Source of the DNA: CAVTWS01 sp963738445
GTDB taxonomy: Bacteria; Actinomycetota; Acidimicrobiia; Acidimicrobiales; SHLQ01
Length of the DNA stretch: 64,000 nt
Direction of reading: 5' to 3'
NCBI GenBank assembly: GCA_963738445.1
Contig: CAVTWS010000001.1
Span: 248,001 to 312,000, forward strand
The position numbers were made by a program, and so were the translations under genes. Shown one piece after another: positions 37,340-47,013 of the stretch. Positions within the stretch are counted from its first letter, which is position 1. Every line of letters starts with the position of its first letter. Below the pieces are notes generated by a model that saw nothing but the letters and a program-made list of their open reading frames with translations, had not been told where the DNA came from and ran no database searches.

Positions 37340-38329
37340 ATGGTCGGGTCGCCTACGGGCACGGTGACGTTCCTCTTCACCGACATCGAGGGCTCCACCC
37401 GGCAGTGGGAGGTCGACGCCGCGGCGGTGAGCTCGGCGCTGACCCGGCACGACGCCATCTTGCGGGACGCGGTCGATCGGCACGCCGGCCTGGTGTTCGC
37501 CACCGGCGGCGACGGGTGGCCGCGGCGTTCGCATCCGCGGATGCCGGTGTCGCCGCAGCCGTCACGGCTCAGAGAGCGTTGGGTGCGGCGCAGTGGGGCA
37601 CACCCACCTCGTCGACCTCGGCCCGCACCGGCTGAAGGACCTGCTCGAGCCCGAGCGGGTCTGGCAGGTCGACATCGATGGTGTCTCGTTCCCTTTGCTA
37701 CGATCGCTCGGGCGTCGGGGCAACCGCCTGCCGGTGATGCTCACCGCGTTCGTGGGCCGCCACGACGAGCTCACCACGATTGGGGCGTCGGTTCGGGACC
37801 ACCGCCTCACGACCCTGGTCGGTGTCGGTGGGATCGGCAAGACCCGCCTCTCGTTGCAGGCCGCCGCCGACGTGGTCGACGAGTTCCCCGACGGGGTGTG
37901 GTTCGTCGATCTGGCGCCGGTGAGCTCGGCGGTCGGGGTCGGCGAAGCGATGGCGACAACGCTCGGCGTCGATGTCGGGGCCGCCTCCAGCCCGATCATC
38001 GCGCTGGCCGAGGCCGTGGCCCGATGGGATGCGCTGGTCGGCGCCGTGCCGGCCTCGTCGCCCGCGTGGGCCTCACTCGGGGTCTGGGCGTCGTTCGACT
38101 GCTTCCACCAGGCCGATTAGGTATCGGGGAAGAGCTGGCCGCGGCGGCGATCTTCGGATTTGCGGAATCCCGCCTTCAGATCTCCGAGTTCGCGCTGCTC
38201 GCGGAAATCGTGGCCGCCCTCGACGCCCCGGACCTGGCTGCCCGTCGGGCCCTCGGCGTGGCCATGGGCACCGACGACGTCCTGAATCTGGCCGGGCGTG
38301 CACTGAGCGAGGCGCTGGCGGCCGAATGA
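37340..38329 (+). pseudogene. Adenylate-cyclase/NB-ARC-type regulator with internal deletions
   Basis: From ATG 37340 the start of a class III cyclase domain is clear (GTVTFLFTDIEGSTRQWE, HAGLVFATGGDG). It shifts frame at a G-run near 37514, then jumps at about 37600 from QRALGAAQWG to HTHLVDLGPHRLKDL, skipping roughly the last two thirds of the cyclase core. An ATPase follows (FVGRHDELTT, Walker A GVGGIGKTRLS) but stops after about 90 residues. A last piece, from about 38125 to 38329 (ELAAAAIFGFAESR, GVAMGTDDVLNLAGRALSE), looks like the end of the same kind of protein. Too much is missing for function. Confidence 0.7.
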
Positions 38330-38332
38330 GCG

Positions 38333-38806
38333 CTACGGCGCTCGAAGGTCCTTGGCGAACCAGTGACGGGCGTAGGGGTTGTCGTTGTACCGGTCGATCT
38401 CGTCGTAACCGCTCGAGCGGTACATGGCTATCGCTTCGGTGAGCGCCGAGTTCGTGTCGAGCACAACCCTCCGGTAGCCGAGGGCGCCGGTCATCCGCTC
38501 GAGCTCGGCCAGCATGCGGCGTCCGAGGCCGAGGCCCCGCCGGTCCGACGCCACCCACATCCGTTTGATCTCGGCGGTCGTGCCGTCGTGGCGTTGCACG
38601 GCGCCGCAGGCGACGACCTCACCGTCGACCATGGCCACGACGAAGGTGCCGGTGGGCGGTCGGTACGATGCGGCGTCGGTCCTGATGGCGTCGCCGGGGT
38701 CGAAGCCGTCGTCGAACCGTTCGTCGAGCTCGGCGAAATAGCGGGTCACGGCCGTGACGGCCGAGGGATCGAGCGGATCGACCTCGGCCCAGACCACCTC
38801 TGCCAC
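38333..38806 (-). CDS. GNAT-family N-acetyltransferase
   Basis: 157 aa, intact. The acetyl-CoA-binding pyrophosphate loop RRGLGLGRRML, preceded by AEIKRMWVASDRRG and followed by VVLDTNSALTEAIAMYRSSGYDEI, is typical of the family. Substrate unknown. It converges with the cyclase pseudogene, whose stop lies three bases from its own. Confidence 0.85.
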   Translation of the reverse strand: MAEVVWAEVDPLDPSAVTAVTRYFAELDERFDDGFDPGDAIRTDAASYRPPTGTFVVAMVDGEVVACGAVQRHDGTTAEIKRMWVASDRRGLGLGRRMLAELERMTGALGYRRVVLDTNSALTEAIAMYRSSGYDEIDRYNDNPYARHWFAKDLRAP

Positions 38807-38883
38807 GGCGACGAACTGTACCCGGTGCCGGCCGCCGTCCGAGGAGGGAGAAGGATCTCACTCGTGCCGGACACATCTCACGC

Positions 38884-39786
38884 GTGACCACCACACGATC
38901 CCGCTTCGAGCGGTTGTACGTGAGCGCCTGCACCTCAGGTTGGCGAGGGCGGCCGAGCCGCTGGTCGGGACTCTGAGCAAGGACGACCCGGGCGTCGACC
39001 CGCCGCCGTTGGCTCGAGCGCTGGAGCTCATCGATCCGGATGATCGTGAGCTGCTGGTGATGCGAGCCTGGGACGGGTTGGCGGTACCCGAGATCGCGAC
39101 GCTGCTCGGGTGCACGCCCAACGCGGCATCGATCCGGCTGCACCGCGCTGCTCGTGGCCGGCGTGGTCGTGTTCCGGCCGGGTTCCGAACCCACGGCGTT
39201 CGCCTCGGTCCGACAAGCCGCCGAAGCCGTGGCCTCCGTCGACTCGCTCCGGGCCGAGGTCGTGCGGTACGACGCCTCGGGAGCGTTCGTGGACCGGGCC
39301 CTCGCCGACGTCTCGGGGGCCGACGTCGCTGTGAGCCTCGACTTCGGGGACGGCGAACCGGTGCCGAGCTTCGCGGCGATTGGGGACACCATTTTCGAGC
39401 TCCTCGACGGCGTCGTCGAGTCCCGTCCGCGCACGTCGAACGATGCGCTTGCCCCCTTCGCCGACGTGTCCGGGGCCGTGGTCGAGGCTGCCCTCACCGA
39501 GGCCGCCGTCGACGAGGTCGGAACCGAGGACGTGCGCGGCGCCGAGGCCGAGCACTACCGGGTCGAGCTCACCGACGCCGGACGAACGGCCCTCGCTGGC
39601 CTGACCCCCCAGGAGCTGGCCTGGTTCGAGCTCGAGTACCCGAACGAGGTGACGGCGGTGGATGTGTGGGTGGCCGGTGGGCTGGTACATCGCCTCCGGG
39701 TCGACAACCTCGACGGAAGCGCGGCGGTGACCGAGTTCTGGGATCTTGGCGCTGAGGTCACCATCGAGCCGCCCACCCAGGGGTAG
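38884..39786 (+). pseudogene. Deletion-fused ECF sigma factor and membrane-anchored protein
   Basis: GTG 38884 begins an ECF-like N-terminus (TTTRSRFERLYVS). Region 2 is missing. Region 4 (ARALELIDPDDRELLVMRAWDG, EIATLLGCTPNAASIRLHRA) is read in another frame up to about 39150. Exactly there the sequence becomes LLVAGVVVFRPGSE, the end of a membrane helix, followed by a 200-residue extracytoplasmic domain in a third frame ending at 39786. The natural source would be a sigma gene plus a membrane partner like the 33.1-35.0 kb pair, with parts of both lost. Confidence 0.65.
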
Positions 39787-39818
39787 TCGCCGGGGTCTCG
39801 GCCTTGACCGTTGTCGAA

Positions 39819-39855
39819 ACGACCCCCTATCGGCCCGGCGCCGGTAGGGGGTCGT
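39819..39855. terminator. Strong GC hairpin between genes
   Basis: ACGACCCCCTA (39819-39829) pairs with TAGGGGGTCGT (39845-39855), and the inner CGG/CCG (39831-39833, 39841-39843) extends it. It lies 33 bases after the preceding stop and 82 before the next start. No T-run follows, so it could be a terminator hairpin or a protein-binding site for the gene at 39937. Confidence 0.45.
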
Positions 39856-39936
39856 CCCCGAAGGACGGGTCCGATGCCCGTCGTAGGGTCGCCTCATCGA
39901 TCCGGATCAGCCGGATCCGCCCGGAAGGAGCGGACG

Positions 39937-40284
39937 ATGAGCACCTCCCTCGCCCCCACCACAGCCCTCGAGCCCACTCCCACCGACCGCCTCGTCGAGA
40001 GGATCTACGCCGCCCGTCTCGCCGCCGACGGCCAGTACGTCATCTCGCAGGACCGTTTCGTCGATGCCCTGCTCGACATCTGGAACCTGTGCCCGACCGA
40101 CCGCCTCCGGGGTCTGGTCGGCGATGCCCTCGCCGAGGTTCGGTTCCAGTCCTGCGTCGTCGGCAGCCACGCCGGCGCCGCTCTCGACGAGCTGCTCGGC
40201 GCCGTCCTGGTCGAAGACGCTCTGACCGGCGTCGACATCGTGACGGTCTTCATGGACCTGCGCAAGGCCCAACTGCCCACGTGA
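39937..40284 (+). CDS. Hypothetical helical protein
   Basis: 115 aa from ATG 39937 with GGAAGGAGC ahead of it. Mostly helical (DRLVERIYAARLAADGQYV, DRFVDALLDIWNLCPTDRL, LLGAVLVEDALTGVDIVTV). No transmembrane or catalytic motif. Well spaced from its neighbours, so it is its own unit. The family is not recognised. Confidence 0.55.
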   Translation: MSTSLAPTTALEPTPTDRLVERIYAARLAADGQYVISQDRFVDALLDIWNLCPTDRLRGLVGDALAEVRFQSCVVGSHAGAALDELLGAVLVEDALTGVDIVTVFMDLRKAQLPT

Positions 40285-40330
40285 CTGTGGCGGCGCTGGT
40301 CCAGTCCTTTGAGCGAGCCGACACGGTCGG

Positions 40331-41282
40331 TCACCAGCCCTCGAGCTCGGCGATCCCCCACGCCCGGCAGGCCGCGACGATCTCGTCGACCGCGTCGTCG
40401 TCCCGGATCTGGGGCGGACGGACCTGGCCGCCGGGGAGGCCGAGCGAATCCAGCACCGCCTTGGTGGCTCGGATGCCGCCTCGGGCGTACACCAGGTCGT
40501 GGAGCCGGGCGAGCTGCCCGAACCGTTCGGCGGCCAGGGCCAGGTCGCCCGCCGTCACGGCCTGAACCAGGGCGGCGACGAGGCGGGGTGCCAGGTTGGC
40601 CTCCGACGAGAGGAAGCCGTGGGCTCCGACGCCCAGAGCCGTGAGCGCTTGGAGCGGCCCGCCGACGCAGATCTCCAACCGGTCGCCGACCGAGTCGACG
40701 ATGCGGGCCAGGTAACCGATGTCGGCGTGGCTGCAGTTGATACCGATGAGGGTGTCATAGGTGCCGGCGAGCGATGCGATCATGTCGACCGGCACCCGGT
40801 AGCCGACGGACTGATGCGTGCTCAGGACGGCGGGCAGTGCGCACCTGGACAGCACCTCGTCGAAGTAGCGGCGCACCTCCTCCATCGTCGGACGGTGACC
40901 ATGGCCCGGGTCGAGCGAGTAGATCTGGCAGGCCTCGACCCCGGCCACCGCCGCGACCCGGGCGAACGCCACCATCTGGTCCGCCGTGCGCGGTTCCACC
41001 CCCATGGCCCGCACGCCGCTCACCCCGGAGTGTCGTCCGGCGATGCCGGCCTGGTCGACGGCGATACCGACCTCGTCGACGGCGATATCGAGCAGCCGGC
41101 GGGTCTCGTCATCGGACAGGGTGAACCCTTCGCCGCTTCCCCCTCCTCCGACATAGGCGACTATGCCGGAGTCCGCCATGCGCCGCAGATGGGCCCGGCA
41201 TCGCCGGCTCGTCGATCGATCCGTCGGCGGCGAACGGGGTGATGGCGACGACGTAGGTGCTCAACGCAGGGGCTCGGGCCAC
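40331..41282 (-). CDS. Dihydrodipicolinate-synthase-like aldolase without the usual Lys, one frameshift
   Basis: About 315 aa. The start (STYVVAITPFAADGSIDEPAM, GTG 41282 or TTG 41264) is joined to the rest by removing one C near 41199. The barrel topology matches DapA/NanA proteins (YVGGGGSGEGFTLSDDE, VCVGGPL-like EICVGGPLQAL). The position of the Schiff-base lysine (IGIK in DapA) reads LIGINCSHAD, with Asn instead of Lys, and the YNVP tyrosine region is also changed. It is therefore unlikely to be a classical class I aldolase. Divergent from the thiolase gene. Confidence 0.65.
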
Positions 41283-41301
41283 GCGGCTAGGTTGCCGCAC
41301 C

Positions 41302-42472
41302 GTGACCGCTCGCCCGTTCGCCGCCGCCATCACCGGAGTCGGCGCCACCGCGTACACGAAGGCGTCGGGCCGCAGCGTGCTGTCGCTGGCCGACGAGGCG
41401 GCGCCGGGCGGCCATCGCCGACGCCGGGCTGACGCCGCGCCGACATCGACGGCGATCGCCAGCTTCATGGTGATGCACGACTCGGTGCCGACGGTCGCCG
41501 TGGCGACGCTCGCTCGCCCTGCCCGGGCTTGCGCTGGGCGCTCGACCTCGACCTCGGCGGCCAGGCGCCGTGCCATCTCGTCGCGCAGGCCGCCGCTGCG
41601 GTGGCCACCGGGCAGGCCCGCCACGTCGTGGTGTTCCGGGCCATGAACGGCCGCAGCGGGCCCCGGGTCGGCACGATGCAGTTCCACGGCGGCGGGCGCC
41701 GGGTACCGCTACCCGATCGGCTACGACGCCTACCTGATGTACGTGGCGATGTGGGGCCAGCGGTTCCTGCACGAGACCGGCCAGGGCGGAGCTCGATCTC
41801 GGCGCCGTCGCCGTCGCCCAGCGCGCGTACGCGGCGCGCAACGAGCGGGCGTTCCGGCGCGAGCCGCTCGACCTCGAGCACGTACCTCGCCGCGCCGTTC
41901 GTCGTCGAGCCGTTCCGCGCCCCCGACTGCACGGTCGAGGTCGACGGGGCCTGCGCGGTCGTGGTCAGCGCGCTCGACGCGGCCCGCGACCTGCCGCACC
42001 CGCCGGCGGTCGTCGCCGTCGGGCGGCTACCGGGCCGGACCCCGCCCCGGGCTCGACATCGGCGATCACCTGCTCTGGGACGACTACACCCGCAACTACA
42101 CAGCCATCTGCGCGACGAGCTCTTCGGTCGGGCCGGGGTCGGGCCCGGCGACGTGCAGGTCGCCGAGATCTACGACTGCTTCACGAGCACCGTGCTGATG
42201 GGCCTGGAAGGGCTCGGGCTGTGCGAACGAGGCGGGGCGGGAGCGTTCGTCCGCTCCGGCGCGACGGCGCTCGACGGCGCGGCTGCCGGTCAACACCCAC
42301 GGCGGGCTGCTCGCCGAGGGCTACCTCCACGGGATGAACACCGTCGTCGAGGCCGCGCTCCAGGTGCAGGGCCGCGCGCGGCGACCGCCAGGTGCCCCGC
42401 CACGAGGTGGCCGTGGTCACCTCCGGCGCGCTGATGGACGGCTCGGCGATGATCCTCACCGCCGACCGCTGA
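41302..42472 (+). CDS. Thiolase / lipid-transfer-protein family enzyme, many frameshifts
   Basis: About 385 aa when joined. GTG 41302 opens FAAAITGVGATAYTKASG. The nucleophile region reads DLGGQAPCHLV; later EIYDCFTSTVL, NTHGGLLAEGYLHGMN and AVVTSGALMDGSAMIL follow. This is the SCP-x/Ltp-type thiolase group, whose members cleave or retro-aldol beta-keto/beta-hydroxy acyl-CoA esters, often as a pair with a DUF35 protein. A DUF35 gene lies at 46571 in the same operon. First gene of the plus-strand catabolic cluster. Confidence 0.75.
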
Positions 42473-42864
42473 CTCCGGCCCGAGCAACCGGTGCCAGCCC
42501 CAGCGCCCCCGCCGCCCCGTCGCCCTCGCCGACCCGCGCCCCCGCCGCCTCGCCGCCTCGCCGCCTCGCCGCCCCGCCGCCCCGCCTCCTCGCCGCCCCG
42601 CCTCCTCGCCGCCCCGCCGCCCCGCCGCCCCTGGCGTGGACGCGGAAACGCCGGACGGTCCGGCAACTTCGCGTCCGCGGGTGAGCCCGGTTCACCGTGG
42701 ACGCACAAACGCGGAGGGTCCAGCCGATTCGTGTCCGCGATTCGGGCGGGGCGAGCCGCCAGGCCGCCGGGCCGCCGGACGGCGTCAGCGGCAGTCCGGT
42801 CGGATGTCCATTCCTCTATCCTTATAGTCTTAGTGGTGTTGGGTCAGGAACCCGGGGGACACGC
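42473..42864. repeat. Low-complexity and palindrome-rich intergenic region
   Basis: After the thiolase stop, about 130 bases are CCGCCGCCTCGCCGCC-type repeats. Two related hairpins follow, 61 bases apart: GTGGACGCGG...GCGTCCGCG (42636-42679, with GGACGCG pairing CGCGTCC) and GTGGACGCAC...GTGTCCGCG (42697-42739). An AT-rich patch before the next gene contains TATAGT (42823-42828), a possible -10 box about 37 bases ahead of ATG 42865. No gene is credible here; the Pro/Arg-rich open frames arise from the repeats. Confidence 0.65.
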
Positions 42865-44035
42865 ATGGGAACAGCAGAGACCGGCCCCGGCCGGCGTTAC
42901 CGGCTGATCTCGGCCGACAGCCACGTCAACGAACCGCCCGACCTGTGGACGAGCCGGGTGCCGGCCGCGTTCCGCGACCGGGCGCCGCGGATCGAGCGCT
43001 TCGACGAGGGCGACGCCTGGGTCATCGAGGGCGTGAAGGACCCGATCAACTTCGGCATGAACGCGTGCGCCGGGCTGCCCGCCGACGAGCAGAAGGGCTG
43101 GGCCCGCTTCGAGGACATCCGCCGCGGCGGCTACGACCCGGCGGCCCGGCTCGAGGAGATGGACGCCGACGGCGTCGACGCCGAGGTGCTCTACCCGACG
43201 CCCCGGCTGTCGCAGGCGATCGTCGCCAACCGCGACGTCGACTACCACCTCGCGATGGTCCGGGCCTACAACGACTGGCTCTCGGAGTACGTCGAGTACG
43301 CGCCCGAGCGCTTCGGCGGGCTGGCCATGCTCCCGAACCGCGGCGCCGAGCGCGCGCTGGCCGAGCTCGAGCGCGTCGCTCGACCGGCCCGGGCATGCGC
43401 GGCGTCGTGATCGGCTGCTGGCCCGAACGGCACGCTCGAGCTCGCAGCCCGAGGACGACAAGGTCTTCGCCGCGCTCGCCGAGCGCGGCCTGCCGCTCGG
43501 CATCCACGTGGCGCTCGGCCAGTCGATGCCGGCGTCGCACCGGGCGAAGCTGCCCGGGCTACGGCCGCTTCTTCGACGCGCCGAACCGCATGATCGAGCT
43601 GGTCTTCGCCGGCGTGTTCGACCGCTTCCCCGACCTCGACGTGGTGTTCGCCGAGGTCGACTTCGGCTGGGTGCCCTACGTCAAGGAGCAGATCGACAAC
43701 AACTACCACCGGCTCGAGCCGACCGTCGCGACTTCGGTCTGCAGGCGCTGCCGAGCGAGTACATCGAGCGGCACTTCCACTTCGGCTACATGACCGACAC
43801 GTTCGGCATGCGCAACCGCGCACGACGTCGGCGTCGAGCGGATCCTGTGGTCGAGCGACTACCCGCACATCAGCGCCGACTGGCCGCTAGTCGTGGCGGT
43901 CGATCCAGTCGTCGATGTCGGGCGTCCCGCCAGGCCGAGCGGCACGCGATCCTCGCCGGCAACGCCCAGCGGCTCTACGGCTTCGCGCTGAGCGTGCACC
44001 GGCACCGACCGTGCGACATCGCCGACGCGTCGTGA
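42865..44035 (+). CDS. Amidohydrolase_2 (ACMSD-like), several frameshifts
   Basis: About 385 aa. Begins RYRLISADSHVNEPPDLW (metal-binding DxHxxE-like pattern), continues GGYDPAARLEEMDADGVD, FPDLDVVFAEVDFGWVPYV and SSDYPHISADWP (Asp near the C-terminus), then ends AILAGNAQRLYGF. Decarboxylase or hydrolase on a CoA-free or CoA-bound ring product is possible. Paralogue of the gene at 11.5 kb. Indels near 43380, 43425, 43558, 43725, 43818 and around 43890. Confidence 0.75.
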
Positions 44036-45669
44036 CGACGCCGGCAGCGTCGGGCGCGCCTACGAGGCGTCGGGGGCGTGGGACGACTCGACCCTGCCGG
44101 GCCGGGTCGCCGACCACGCCGCCGCGCGCCCGCGACGCCTCGCGGTCGTCGACGAGGCCGGCCGCTACACCTACGACCGGCTCGGCCGCCGACGCGGCGT
44201 CGCTCGCCGCGGCGCTGACCGAGCGCGGGGTCGGCGCCGGGGCGGTCGTGTCGGTGCAACTGCCGAACCGCTACGAGGCGGCCGTCGCCGCGGTCGCCGT
44301 GGGATCGCTCGGCGCGGTCATCAACCCGCTGCTGCCCAACTACCGGGCCCACGAGCTCGAGCACGTGTGGCGCACCGCCCGGCCGGCCGTGGTGTTCACG
44401 CCCGACGTGCTACCGCGGCTTCGACCACCGCGACGCTGGTCGACGAGGTGGCGGCGGCGACCGGCGTCGCGCCGCGCCACGTCGTGGTCGGTGAGCCGGC
44501 ATCGGCGGATGCCGACTGCCGTTCGCCGCGCTGCTCGACGGTGCGCGGGTCGGGCGCTCGGATCGCCGGCCCGGCCGACGCGGTCTCGGAGCTGATCTTC
44601 ACCTCGGGCACCGAGGCCCCGCCGAAGGCGATCATGCACACCGAGCAGACCGCCAACTTCAGCGTGCGCGTCGCCTACGACGACCTCGGCATCACCGCCG
44701 ACGACGTGGTGTGGATGCCGTCGCCGGTCGGGCACTCGACCGGGTTCAACTACGGCCTGCGCTTCGCGCTCTACCACGGGCTGCCGCCTGGTGCTGCAGG
44801 ACCGGTGGGACGCCGCAGCCGGCCGCTCGAACTCGTCGCGCAGCGAGGGCTGCTCGTACACCCTGGCCGCCACCACGTTCCTCCAGGACCTCGTCGAGCG
44901 GTCGGCCGCGCGACGGGCGTCCGCCTCGACTCGTTGCGCCGCTTCGGCTGCGGCGGCGCGCCCGGTGCCGCCCCGGCTCGTCGACGCCGCCGACGAGCGT
45001 GCGGCATCACGGTGCTGCGCCTCTACGGCTCGACCGAGGTGCTGGTCGGCACCTGGAACCGGCCGTGGTCGACGCCTCGACCAGCGGCGGTACACCGACG
45101 GCGTGCGCCATGTCGGGCGTCGAGATGCGAGGTCCGCGACGCCGACGGCGACGCCCGGCTGCGCGCCGGGCGAGCCGGGCGAGCTGGTCGACCCGCGGCC
45201 CGAACACCTGCGTCGGGTTCTTCGCCGACCCGGAGCGCACCGCCGCCACCTTCGAGCCCGACGGTTGGGTGCGCAGCGGCGACACCGTCACCATCGACGC
45301 CGACGGCTACCTCACCGTCGTCGGCCGCACCAAGGAGATCCTCATCCGCGGCGGCATCAACATCGCGCCCCGCGAGATCGAGGAGCTGCTCGGCGGCTTC
45401 CCCGAGGTCGAGCGGGCCGCGGTGGTCGGCCTGCCCGACGAGCGGCTCGGCGAGCGGATGTGCGCCTGCGTCGTGCTGCGGCCGGGCGGCATCGCTCGAC
45501 CTCGACGATGTCGTGCGCACGGCTCGAGCTGCCGGGGTGGCGACCTACAAGCGGCCCCAACGGCTCGAGGTGCTCGACGCCCTGCCGGCCACCGCATCGG
45601 GCAAGATCCAGAAGCACGAGATCGTCGGTCGATCTGCTCGGCCGCGACTCGTGCGGAGGTGGCGCATGA
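44032..45669 (+). CDS. AMP-forming acyl-CoA synthetase, many frameshifts
   Basis: About 535 aa when joined; start GTG 44032 overlaps the upstream stop. The ANL-superfamily P-loop reads IFTSGTEAPPKAIMHT. Later motifs are RLYGSTEV, GWVRSGDTVTIDADGYLTVVGRTKEIL, IRGGINIAPREIEELL and the C-terminal GKIQKHEIV with the catalytic Lys. It should activate a carboxylic acid to its CoA ester using ATP. The operon context places it at entry to a beta-oxidation-like pathway. Stop overlaps the next start. Confidence 0.8.
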
Positions 45670-46488
45670 CCGGCCTCGTCGAGCTGAGCCGTCCACCGAC
45701 GCGGCGACGACCACGCCGGCGTCGCCGCGCGTCGATCACGCTCAACCGGCCCGATCAACTGAACCCCATCGACATCGACCATGCTCGCCGCGCTCGACGA
45801 CGGCCATCGACGAGATCGAGGCGACGCCCCGGGTCCGGGCGGTGCTGGTGACCGGCGCCGGCCGGGCCTTCAGCGCCGGCGGCGACCTCAAGGGCTACAT
45901 CGAGCTCCAGACGGACGACCCGTCGCCTTCCCGCGCTTCGTCGCCGAGCTGCACCGCATCTTCGGCCGCCTCCGCTCGGGCCGGCTGCCGTCGATCGCCC
46001 TGGTCAACGGGGTCGCCGTGGCCGGCGGGCTGGAGCTGCTCCTCAACTGCGACTTCGCCCTCGCCGCCGAGTCGGCCCGCATCGGCGACGGCCACCTCAA
46101 CTTCGGCCAGATGGGCGGCGGCGGCGTGCTGACGCTGCTGCACCGGGTCGTCGGCCGGGCCAAGGCGGTCGAGCTGATGCTGACCGGCCGTCTGCTCCCC
46201 GCCGACGAGGCGTGTGCGTGGGGTCTCGTCAGCCGGGTCGTCCCCGACGACGAGCTGCTCGACGCCGGGCTCGGGCTCGTCGCCGAGATCGCGCGCCAAG
46301 AGCCCGCTGGCCGTCGCCAACGCCAAGCAGGTCATGCACCGGATCTGGGCCGACAACGGCTCGGTCGACGCCGGCCTCGCAGCTCGAGCTCGACCGCCGA
46401 CGCCTACTACTGCCTCACCTCCCACGATGCCCCCGAAGGGCTCGCCGCCTTCGCCGAGACGCGCCCACCCCGGTTCGAGGGCCGATGA
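45666..46488 (+). CDS. Enoyl-CoA hydratase/isomerase, several frameshifts
   Basis: About 265 aa. Crotonase-fold signatures: ITLNRPDQLNPID, oxyanion-hole AFSAGGDLKG, GVAVAGGLELLLNCDFALA, GQMGGGGVLTLLHRVVG and LTGRLLPADEA. The usual catalytic Glu positions cannot be judged securely because of indels. ATG 45666 overlaps the ligase stop (ATGA). Hydration of an unsaturated CoA ester is expected. Confidence 0.8.
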
Positions 46489-46505
46489 GCAGACCAGTCA
46501 GGGCC

Positions 46506-46554
46506 GAAATTTGGCGAGGTTTCGCCGCTCAGCGGAGAGCGATCACCGAATTTC
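46506..46554. repeat. 49-nt palindromic element, copy E
   Basis: GAAATTTGG (46506-46514) pairs with CCGAATTTC (46546-46554) through eight Watson-Crick pairs and one G-T. The exact centre is CCGC-TCA-GCGG (46525-46535). It sits 18 bases after the hydratase stop and 17 before the DUF35 gene. A second element with the same ends and length lies at 49358. Confidence 0.75.
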
Positions 46555-46570
46555 ACGGGATGCGGGCGCC

Positions 46571-46971
46571 GTGAGTGAGCCCGTCGTCGATCTCGACAGT
46601 GCGCCGTTCTGGGACGGGTTGCGGCGCCAGCCGTGGTCCTGCAGCGGTGCGAGTCGTGCGGGCGCCACCGCTTCGGCCGGCTCGGGTCGTGCCCGTACTG
46701 CGGCGTGCTCGGCGGGGTCGACGTCGAGGTGCCGGCGACGGGTCAGGTGTACTCCTTCGTCCGGGTGCACCGGGCGCTGACGCCGGAGATGGCCGGCGAG
46801 GTGCCCTACGTCGTGGGCACGATCGAGCTCGACGAGACGTCTGGCACGCGGCGTGCTCGGCCGGGTCGAGCCGGCGAGGCGTGGCCGCGATCGGAGCCCG
46901 GGTCGCGCCCCACGTTCGTCGACCACGACACCTGGACCGAGCTGCGCTTCACTGTGGCGGAGCACGGATGA
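46571..46971 (+). CDS. DUF35 zinc-ribbon/OB-fold protein, frameshifted
   Basis: About 132 aa. GTG 46571 opens SEPVVDLDSAPFWDGLRR. The rubredoxin-like zinc ribbon CESCGRHRFGRLGSCPYC and the OB-fold strand GQVYSFVRVHRALTPEM are typical. Such proteins partner SCP-x thiolases and aldolases in steroid and fatty-acid breakdown, and the thiolase at 41.3 kb is a natural partner. Indels near 46637 and about 46845. Confidence 0.75.
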
Positions 46972-46998
46972 GCACCGTGGCGGAGCACGGATGAGCAC
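46954..46998. repeat. 22-bp tandem duplication at a gene end
   Basis: GTGGCGGAGCACGGATGAGCAC occurs at 46954 and again at 46977, separated by one base. It covers the DUF35 stop codon and copies the last codons (VAEHG). Two mini-ORFs starting ATGAGCAC result, but neither seems meaningful. Confidence 0.7.
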
Positions 46999-47013
46999 AG
47001 TGGAGGAGCCGCG

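Noticed and set aside
42473..42720. Long Pro/Arg- and Ala/Gly-rich open frames on both strands
   Set aside because: They come from CCG-rich repeats; no start context, no domain, and composition unlike neighbouring genes.
46968..47012. Two mini-ORFs (MSTVAEHG and MSTVEEPR) between DUF35 and CoxL genes
   Set aside because: They are by-products of the 22-bp duplication, with eight codons each.
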